Of a stretch of DNA of 64,000 nt, positions 58,458 through 64,000 are shown one piece after another; within the stretch, counting starts at the first letter, position 1; every line of letters begins with the position of its first letter. Under the pieces are notes generated by a model. It ran no database searches. It saw nothing but the letters and a program-made list of their open reading frames with translations, and was not told the origin of the DNA. Source of the DNA: Filifactor villosus (GTDB taxonomy: Bacteria > Bacillota > Clostridia > Peptostreptococcales > Filifactoraceae); the NCBI RefSeq assembly GCF_042652965.1, contig NZ_JBHSHL010000025.1, positions 1-64,000 of the forward strand, given 5' to 3'. Both the position numbers and the translations under genes were made by a program.

Positions 58458-59354
58458 GTGAAAAAGATATTGGCAAACCTGGTTATTGTGGGAACAATTG
58501 CCTCTGTCCTGTTAACGGGCTGTGTGAATCAGCACCCGCAGGAGGTCGAAGCAAAACAGAAACGTGAAGGAACAAGGATCATTGCCACCTCTGTAGCGGC
58601 TTCGCAAGTGGCGGACAGCTTAGGTCTTGACTTGGTCGGGATCGCAAAGAGTATGATATTTACCGTTCCGGAGAGATATAAGGATGTGGTACAGGTCGGC
58701 ATGCCGATGAATCCCGATATGGAAGCAATCAAGGAGTTGGAGCCGACGGATATCCTGAGCCCGAAAACCTTGGAGCCTGATTTGAAACCGAGATATGAGC
58801 AGGTGGGTGTTCCCTATACATTTTTGGATCTGTCGAGCGTGGAGGGATTGTACCGATCGGTCGAAATGCTTGGCGAAAAGTATGGAAGGCAGAAGGAGTC
58901 TGCGGCTTTGGTTGAGGAATATCATGCAAAGCTCAAGGAGCTGGAGGAGAAACAGGAAGGCAAGGTACACCCGAAGGTGCTTATTCTTATGGGGCTTCCC
59001 GGATCTTATGTTATTGCGACCGACAAGTCTTATGTGGGAAATTTGATTGAAATGGCGGGAGGAGATAATCTGTATCGAGACGATGTGGAAGAGTTTTTGA
59101 CCGTAAATACGGAAGACCTCGTCACAAGGGATCCCGATATGATCTTCTGCACAGTGCATGCCATGCCTGAAGAGGTCATTGAGCAGTTTAAGGAAGAGTT
59201 TGCCGGCAACGATATCTGGAAGCACTTCCGTGCGGTTAAAACAGGAAGGGTCTACTATCTCGATCACGAACTCTTTCATATGTCTGCAAACTTCAGGTGG
59301 AAGGAAGCGGTAGAATCGGTTGAAGGCTATATAAGTGAGACGGGGGCAAATTAA
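58458..59354 (+). CDS. Heme ABC transporter substrate-binding lipoprotein (IsdE-like)
   Basis: 298 residues. Lipoprotein signal with lipobox LLTGC (Cys22). Class III periplasmic-binding fold: RIIATSVAASQVADSLGLDL, VGMPMNPDMEAIKELEPTDI, FLDLSSVEGLYRSV, MAGGDNLY. In S. aureus IsdE, heme is bound by Met78 and His229; here the Met in VGMPMNPDME and the His in ELFHMSANFRW are at equivalent places. GTG start, AAGGAG upstream. No permease or ATPase gene follows (next gene is yajC), so it must team with a transporter elsewhere. Confidence 0.87.
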   Translation: MKKILANLVIVGTIASVLLTGCVNQHPQEVEAKQKREGTRIIATSVAASQVADSLGLDLVGIAKSMIFTVPERYKDVVQVGMPMNPDMEAIKELEPTDILSPKTLEPDLKPRYEQVGVPYTFLDLSSVEGLYRSVEMLGEKYGRQKESAALVEEYHAKLKELEEKQEGKVHPKVLILMGLPGSYVIATDKSYVGNLIEMAGGDNLYRDDVEEFLTVNTEDLVTRDPDMIFCTVHAMPEEVIEQFKEEFAGNDIWKHFRAVKTGRVYYLDHELFHMSANFRWKEAVESVEGYISETGAN

Positions 59355-59449
59355 GATGGGATTGAAGAAGGGGCGGAAATTTGTTTTTCCAATTGTTGTT
59401 ATCCGCTCCAATATCGAATATCGTTCGCGAAAAGATCACGAGTTGGCGC

Positions 59450-59580
59450 ACAATTCGAACATCAGAATAAAATCCGCTTTCCACGGAGGATGAAACTTTT
59501 GAACGTCTCGGTTCGGCGAGTTCTCGCAGTTTATAAATTCAAAGAAAAATCAGGGGTTCGCCGTTGAACAATGTTTTGAT
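59450..59580. repeat. Family C palindromic repeat, partial
   Basis: GCACAATTCGAACATCAGAATAAAATCCGC matches 31921 and 23735; AAATTCAAAGAAAAATCAGG matches 43615. It marks the right border of the heme island, before yajC. Confidence 0.45.
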
Positions 59581-59719
59581 AGAACTGCCTGAAACACTTG
59601 TTTGCCTATGTGATACAATTGTTTAAGGGGTTAAAATTCCGATTGTATAAAATAAGGTTTGAAATTCTTCTCAAAATGATGTATTATCAATCTATCGATA
59701 AACTTCTGGAGGTGAAGAT

Positions 59720-59992
59720 ATGCCGATTCAACAATTAAGCGGATTTATAGTTCCTGTGGGATTTTTGATTTTGTTTTACTTCCTATTGATTCGTCCTCAA
59801 AAGAAGAAGGAGAAGGAAATACAGGAGATGAGAAGTCGATTGAAGGTGGGAGACCACGTAACTACGATAGGAGCTATGACAGGTAAGATAATTAGGATAA
59901 CCGAAGATACGGTTACCATTGAAACGGGAAGCGATAAGACCAGAATTACTCTTGAAAAATGGGGAGTAGGTAAGGTCAATACCGAGAAGTAG
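59720..59992 (+). CDS. yajC: Preprotein translocase accessory subunit YajC
   Basis: 90 residues. One membrane helix (about 8-26), then the family motif LLIRPQKKKEKEIQEM and KVGDHVTTIGAMTGKI. Associates with SecDF-SecYEG. Ribosome site CTGGAGGTGAAGAT. Separated from secDF by the gamma-carbonic-anhydrase-like gene and ended by its own terminator. Confidence 0.95.
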   Translation: MPIQQLSGFIVPVGFLILFYFLLIRPQKKKEKEIQEMRSRLKVGDHVTTIGAMTGKIIRITEDTVTIETGSDKTRITLEKWGVGKVNTEK

Positions 59993-59996
59993 AGCG

Positions 59997-60043
59997 AAAT
60001 CCTTTTGTTCCGTGTTTTCAAGTGGAATGGAAGGATTTTGTTT
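59997..60043 (+). terminator. Terminator of yajC
   Basis: AAATCCTT-TTG-TTCC / GGAA-TGG-AAGGATTT stem with a symmetric internal loop, then TTGTTTCG. The 60044-60250 stretch after it shows no gene or repeat that I can support. Confidence 0.6.
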
Positions 60044-60253
60044 CGTAATACCGAGGCGTGAAGAGGCGGGTATAGCTACACTTTTATTGAAGAACAAGTA
60101 TGAGTGACGGCCCGTATCAAGGGAGAGCTATGGCTGACAATGTAATAGACGGCAGAACTGCAAGAAAGAGGGAGAGTTTTATCTTACGGAATCTGCTCGA
60201 TGAGGATAAATGATACAGGCAGATACAAGTCTCATGGTTTTGTATGGAAAAAT

Positions 60254-60282
60254 TTGATTTTTGCATATTGTTTCGGTATAAT
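60254..60282 (+). promoter_or_regulatory. Promoter of the gamma-carbonic-anhydrase-like/secDF pair
   Basis: TTGATT, 17-base spacer, TATAAT. About 75 bases of leader before the TTG start. Confidence 0.7.
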
Positions 60283-60364
60283 AATAGAGTTAGAGATGAT
60301 ACGCCTTGAGAATTTTTTGTTGATGACAAACCGTTTTGAACGCTTTTTGAAGGGAGGGATAGAC

Positions 60365-60868
60365 TTGATTTTGAACTATGGTAAAGAAAATCCGGATTTG
60401 TCCGCGTATTGTTTTATTGCGGACGGTTCGGACGTGGTAGGCAGAGTGTCGATTGAAGAGGACAGCAGCATATGGTTTCAGGCGGCGATCAGAGGGGATT
60501 TTGATACCGTGACTATCGGAGCAAGAACCTGTATTCAAGAGCAGTGTGCAATACACGTTTCAGAAGGTTCGCCCGTCGTGATCGGAAATGATGTCGTTGT
60601 GGAGCAGGGCTCGATTCTCCACGGATGTCACATTAAGGATGGAGCTTTGATCGGGCTCGGCAGTATTTTGATGAGCGGATGTGTTATCGGTGAGGGTGCG
60701 CTTATAGGAGCCGGGAGTCTCGTTACACAGGGAACGGTTATTCCGGATGGAATGGTCGCGTTCGGAAGACCGGCAAGAGTCGTTCGAGAAGTAACGGAAG
60801 AAGAAAAACAGGAAATGAGACGTTGTGTCCAACGTTACGTTGAACTTTCAAAACTATACATCAAATAA
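60365..60868 (+). CDS. Gamma-carbonic-anhydrase-like left-handed beta-helix protein
   Basis: 167 residues. Hexapeptide repeats from GRVSIEEDSSIWFQAAIRGD through IGEGALIGAGSLVTQGTVIP and the ending AFGRPARVVREVTEEE are typical of the PaaY/CaiE/YrdA group. The family zinc ligands are three His. One is kept in CAIHVSEG and one in SILHGCHI, but the usual IGHG is VEQG here, so the third ligand is Gln. It may be inactive as an anhydrase or bind metal differently. The TTG start at 60365 sits 6 bases after GGGAGGG. secDF follows after 23 bases. Confidence 0.82.
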   Translation: MILNYGKENPDLSAYCFIADGSDVVGRVSIEEDSSIWFQAAIRGDFDTVTIGARTCIQEQCAIHVSEGSPVVIGNDVVVEQGSILHGCHIKDGALIGLGSILMSGCVIGEGALIGAGSLVTQGTVIPDGMVAFGRPARVVREVTEEEKQEMRRCVQRYVELSKLYIK

Positions 60869-60891
60869 AATAAGTGGAGGAAAAAGAGACC

Positions 60892-63030
60892 ATGAAAGAA
60901 AATAAGAATAAGAGCATAGCGGTCTTGTTGGTGATACTGTTATTGATAGCAAGCTTCGGAGTGCTCGGGATCACCGGATTTAAGGCCGGTACATTTGAAG
61001 TGAAGAACGTTCCTTCAAGAATCAGACAGGGTCTGGATTTAAAGGGAGGTTTTTATGTTGTGTATGAGGCGGATACGGATGCATCCGGAGATGAGCTCAA
61101 CCGTATTATGGAGCAGACCATTGCGGTGTTTAGAAGAAGGGTAGATGCGATGGGACTTACCGAGCCTTCCATCACTCGTGAAGGTGAAAAGCGAATCCGC
61201 ATTGAGCTTCCGGGGGTAAAAAATGCCGAAGAGGCGATTGCATCGATCGGAAAAACAGCACAACTTCAGTTTGTAAAGCAAGACGGAAGCGTTGTTTTGA
61301 CAGGAAAAGAGGTCGTAGATTCTCAAGTGGTCATCAATTCTCAGACCAACACTCCCGTAGTAACTCTTCAGTTTAACGATGAGGGAACCAAGGCGTTTTC
61401 TGATGCAACCACCGAATTGGCACCGAGCAAGGGACAGATCTTCATCATTCTGGATGAAGAGATCATCTCCGCACCTTCGGTTCAAACTCCGATTACCAAC
61501 GGAAATGCCGAGATTACCGGAAACTTTGACTTTGAGTCCGCATCGACTTTGTCGAGTTTGATTCGGGGAGGGGCGTTGCCTGTAAACTTCAATGAGATCG
61601 AAAGTTCTGTAACAACAGCTACGCTTGGAGAAAAAGCATTGCAGTACAGTATCCGAGGAGCACTGTTAGGAATTCTTCTGGTTATGCTGTTTATGCTTGT
61701 GATGTATCGAATTCCGGGAGTAGCGGCAGACATTGCTTTGCTCTGCTATATGCTGATTGTCATATACACCTACGCTGCCCTGCGTGCAACCTTAACCTTG
61801 CCGGGAATTGCAGCTGCGATCCTCTCCGTCGGTATGGCAGTTGATGCCAATGTCATTGTCTTTGAGAGAATCAAAGAAGAGATGAAAAAGGGTAAGTCGA
61901 TTCGAGTTTCGATTGAAAACGGATTTTCAAAGGCTTTGTCCACCATCCTCGATTCTCAGATCACGACCTTTATTGCCGGTGTGGTTCTTTACTACTTTGG
62001 AACAGGTCCGATCAGGGGATTTGCACTGACTTTGATGATAGGTATTATTGCTTCTATTATTACAGCTGTATTTATTACGAAGGCATTGCTCAAAGCGATT
62101 GTCAACATCTTCCGTATTACAAGTGTGGAGAGTTTCGGCGTTAAAGTGCAGGAGAAAGAAAAGAAAGAGATCGATATTGTAGGAAAGAAAAAAATCTATT
62201 TCTCCGCCTCCGCGATTTTCATTGTGATCGGACTGCTGTTCGGACTTGTTGCAGGATTGAACTATGGAATCGACTTTACCGGTGGAACCACGATGGGAAT
62301 CAATCTTGGAAAATATGTCGAAACCAAAGAAATCCGAACTCTTACCGATGAGGTGGACAAGGAGATGTCTATCAATTACTTGGGAGAAAACAAAGATTCT
62401 ATTGAACTCAAGACGATAAAGGACTTGGAGAATGAAGAGCGTAAGGCACTGTTCGGCAAGTTTAAAGAGAAGTACGGTCTTCAAGACGATGCCTTCTACA
62501 AGTCTTCTCAGTTTGGGCCTTCGGTTGGGCAGGAAATCAAGAACAAGGCACTTATATCCGTTGCGATTGCAACCTTGTGTATGATGCTTTACATCTCCTT
62601 CCGTTTCCAACTCGCTTACGGCTTGGCGGCGATTATCGCCCTGTTGCATGACGTGTTGGTCGTATTTGCAGTCTACACCCTATTGAAGATACCTGTAAAC
62701 TCACCCTTTGTTGCAGCGATGCTGACGGTTGTGGGTTACTCCATCAACGATACCATCGTTGTCTTTGACAGGGTAAGGGAGAATCTGGGCGGAAGACGAA
62801 GCAACTTGGAGCATGTAGTCAATAAGTCGGTCAACGAAACCATAAGAAGATCGATCAACACATCTGTAACCACATTGGTGGCGATACTGGCTTTGTATAT
62901 TATGGGAGTGGATTCCATCAAAGAATTTACTCTGCCCCTACTTTGCGGTATTGCGGTGGGAACTTACTCCTCCATCTTTGTGGCGGGACCGCTTTGGGTC
63001 GTATTGAGCAAAAAATTAAGAAGAGCATAG
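60892..63030 (+). CDS. secDF: Fused protein-export membrane protein SecDF
   Basis: 712 residues. SecD half (1-about 400): signal-like TM1, RQGLDLKGGFYVVYEAD, P1 head domain, LRATLTLPGIAAAILSVGMA and DANVIVFERIKEE. SecF half (about 415-712): GLNYGIDFTGGTTMGI, LLHDVLVVFAVYTL, and VVGYSINDTIVVFDRVRENL. Twelve helices. Uses the proton gradient to pull secreted proteins across the membrane. Start at 60892 with GTGGAGG upstream. A strong terminator follows. Confidence 0.96.
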   Translation: MKENKNKSIAVLLVILLLIASFGVLGITGFKAGTFEVKNVPSRIRQGLDLKGGFYVVYEADTDASGDELNRIMEQTIAVFRRRVDAMGLTEPSITREGEKRIRIELPGVKNAEEAIASIGKTAQLQFVKQDGSVVLTGKEVVDSQVVINSQTNTPVVTLQFNDEGTKAFSDATTELAPSKGQIFIILDEEIISAPSVQTPITNGNAEITGNFDFESASTLSSLIRGGALPVNFNEIESSVTTATLGEKALQYSIRGALLGILLVMLFMLVMYRIPGVAADIALLCYMLIVIYTYAALRATLTLPGIAAAILSVGMAVDANVIVFERIKEEMKKGKSIRVSIENGFSKALSTILDSQITTFIAGVVLYYFGTGPIRGFALTLMIGIIASIITAVFITKALLKAIVNIFRITSVESFGVKVQEKEKKEIDIVGKKKIYFSASAIFIVIGLLFGLVAGLNYGIDFTGGTTMGINLGKYVETKEIRTLTDEVDKEMSINYLGENKDSIELKTIKDLENEERKALFGKFKEKYGLQDDAFYKSSQFGPSVGQEIKNKALISVAIATLCMMLYISFRFQLAYGLAAIIALLHDVLVVFAVYTLLKIPVNSPFVAAMLTVVGYSINDTIVVFDRVRENLGGRRSNLEHVVNKSVNETIRRSINTSVTTLVAILALYIMGVDSIKEFTLPLLCGIAVGTYSSIFVAGPLWVVLSKKLRRA

Positions 63031-63041
63031 AGAAGTTGGAA

Positions 63042-63093
63042 AGAGGATATGGAAGAAGAGGTTTGTTTACTTCCATATCCTCTCTTTTGTTTT
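63042..63093 (+). terminator. Terminator of secDF
   Basis: 14-bp perfect stem AGAGGATATGGAAG/CTTCCATATCCTCT followed by CTTTTGTTTT. Confidence 0.88.
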
Positions 63094-63113
63094 CAGACAG
63101 GAGTGAAGAAAAA

Positions 63114-63176
63114 ATGAAACTTGCTTTGAAAAAACCAAAAATAATGGGAGTCTCTATTGATAAGAAGGACGAATAG
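63114..63176 (+). CDS. Possible 20-residue peptide or gene remnant
   Basis: ATG with AGGAG about 10 bases upstream; reads MKLALKKPKIMGVSIDKKDE then TAG. Very short and lysine-rich; may be a chance frame or a decayed gene start. Confidence 0.25.
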   Translation: MKLALKKPKIMGVSIDKKDE

Positions 63177-63218
63177 GACTAAAATAAAAGACATCGGAAG
63201 CTGTGCTTTTTGTAAAGA

Positions 63219-63332
63219 ATACTGTTATCTGTTTGAATTACGGGGTTGCATAGAGTTGCAATTCATCAAACCTATACTTGTTTTAGCGAGGATATCGCTT
63301 ATTCGGATGGGATTTTTATTGGGCAATAGTAT
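63219..63332. repeat. Family B repeat, degenerate copy
   Basis: ATACTGTTATCTG to GGGCAATAGTAT; ends and length (114) fit, and the inner part is diverged. The 63333-63700 stretch beyond it has a purine-rich AAGAAAG/CTTTCTT hairpin near 63521-63561 and no gene that I can support. Confidence 0.4.
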
Positions 63333-63713
63333 AAAATATGGAACGAGGACATTCTTGGAATCCAAACCTGAATCGTGAACCATAGCATCTGAAGTTCTTA
63401 ATTCTCAAACAGTTTAATTCCAATGATGTGTCACTCATTTGGATCGGATTATCCGCCTTGTGTAATTCACTGTGTCGCCCTTCGGGGTTGTACGCCGATC
63501 ACAAGATCTGCTTACTCTTTAAGAAAGAAGTTATCATTTTTTGTTTTTTACTTTCTTCTTCTCCGTTCTTGTGTTAAAAAACACGGTGGTTGCAGGTCAA
63601 GTCCATGATCAAAGGACGATTCATTCAAACAAGTATCCGTATCATATCTGAATGTTGTTTCTTTGATGTTTCTTCAAGTAGGGTCCTTTCCTGAAACAAG
63701 TTAAGAGAATGTA

Positions 63714-63792
63714 GAAGAGCACGCACAATAATCAAGATATAGGTACAACTGTCTTTTTATAAGGGGTAACGGCGTGCTGTTTTGCTTTTGGA
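63714..63792 (+). other. Possible hairpin/attenuator upstream of the hutD-like gene
   Basis: AGCACGC (63717) can pair with GCGTGCT (63773) across a 49-base loop, followed by GTTTTGCTTTT. It may be a terminator or a regulated leader, but the loop is long. Confidence 0.3.
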
Positions 63793-63867
63793 AGCGATGC
63801 ACAGGAGTGAGCGCGATCGATATAAAAGACAAATATGGCTTTATTTTAGAGTGGAGTGTGAGAAAAA

Positions 63868-64000
63868 TTGAGAGTGTTATCAGCTAAGAACTATATTACA
63901 ACAAAGTGGTCGGGAGGGACGACAACGCAACTGTATATTTATCCTGAAGATGCGGATTATGGGGAGCGCAATTTTTTCTGGAGGGTCAGTACGGCACATA
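63868..64000 (+). CDS. HutD/Ves-family protein (5' part, runs off the edge)
   Basis: 44 codons before the window ends. TTG start with GGAGTGTGAG upstream. NYITTKWSGGTTTQLYIYPE and ERNFFWRVSTA match the conserved start of HutD family cupin-like proteins (DUF886), some of which are linked to histidine use. The rest is outside the window. Confidence 0.75.
   Translation, partial: MRVLSAKNYITTKWSGGTTTQLYIYPEDADYGERNFFWRVSTAH

Noticed and set aside
1..64000. CRISPR array made of the dispersed repeats
   Set aside because: The A/B/C repeats are 100 bp or longer, far apart, in both orientations, and lack regular spacers.

Overview
The window reads as a chromosome segment from an anaerobic, Gram-positive, moderate-GC Firmicute of the class Clostridia. 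The signs are a superoxide reductase instead of a catalase-type defence, S-layer-homology (SLH) surface proteins, a fused SecDF, a DUF1576 membrane protein, a CIRCE heat-shock operator, strong AGGAGG-type ribosome sites, and frequent TTG/GTG starts. I cannot name the species. No tRNA, rRNA or CRISPR array was seen.

Layout. 0-9.3 kb: superoxide reductase, mscL, ATP-type PEP carboxykinase, a tight operon trpS-lspA-mnmM-like-DMT transporter, and a CobD/HisC-like aminotransferase. 9.6-13.8 kb: a plastic region with a PPDK-regulatory-protein gene truncated at both ends, five tandem paralogous genes for a small four-helix membrane protein (each behind the same promoter block with an inverted repeat), and a broken IS5-family transposase start. 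14-32 kb: zapA-like, U32 peptidase, mutS2, a small SLH protein with a nitroreductase, ferritin, cytoplasmic parvulin, comEA, a YbaK-type deacylase, a response regulator/histidine kinase pair, htpG behind a promoter and CIRCE, and a glutaredoxin-like protein. 32.5-38 kb (mostly minus strand): a class A penicillin-binding protein, an unknown membrane-anchored protein, and a DUF1576 operon ending in a 56-residue CxxC protein. 38.4-63 kb: the housekeeping cluster ruvC-ruvA-ruvB-spoIID-like-queA-tgt, then yajC, a gamma-carbonic-anhydrase-like gene and secDF. A hutD-like gene runs off the right edge.

The most striking feature is at 45.1-59.4 kb. The usual tgt-yajC-secDF neighbourhood is split by a flavodoxin gene with a structured leader and by a heme/iron acquisition island. 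The island starts with a sigma-A promoter overlapped by a near-perfect Fur box. It encodes a small secreted NEAT-like protein, a 1686-residue surface protein with three NEAT domains and an internal SLH triplet, a 1510-residue NEAT protein ending in a copper-amine-oxidase-N-type domain, a secreted Shp-like heme-binding protein, and an IsdE-like lipoprotein. No sortase motif and no heme ABC permease or ATPase is present, so anchoring looks non-covalent and the transporter must lie elsewhere. Inferred flow: the large surface proteins capture heme, the small secreted proteins relay it, and the lipoprotein hands it to a permease.

Throughout, intergenic spaces carry three families of about 110-140 bp imperfect palindromes (called A, B and C here). 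A and B share ATACTATTC-type ends and often sit next to each other. They look like non-autonomous, MITE-like elements that have spread widely in this genome.
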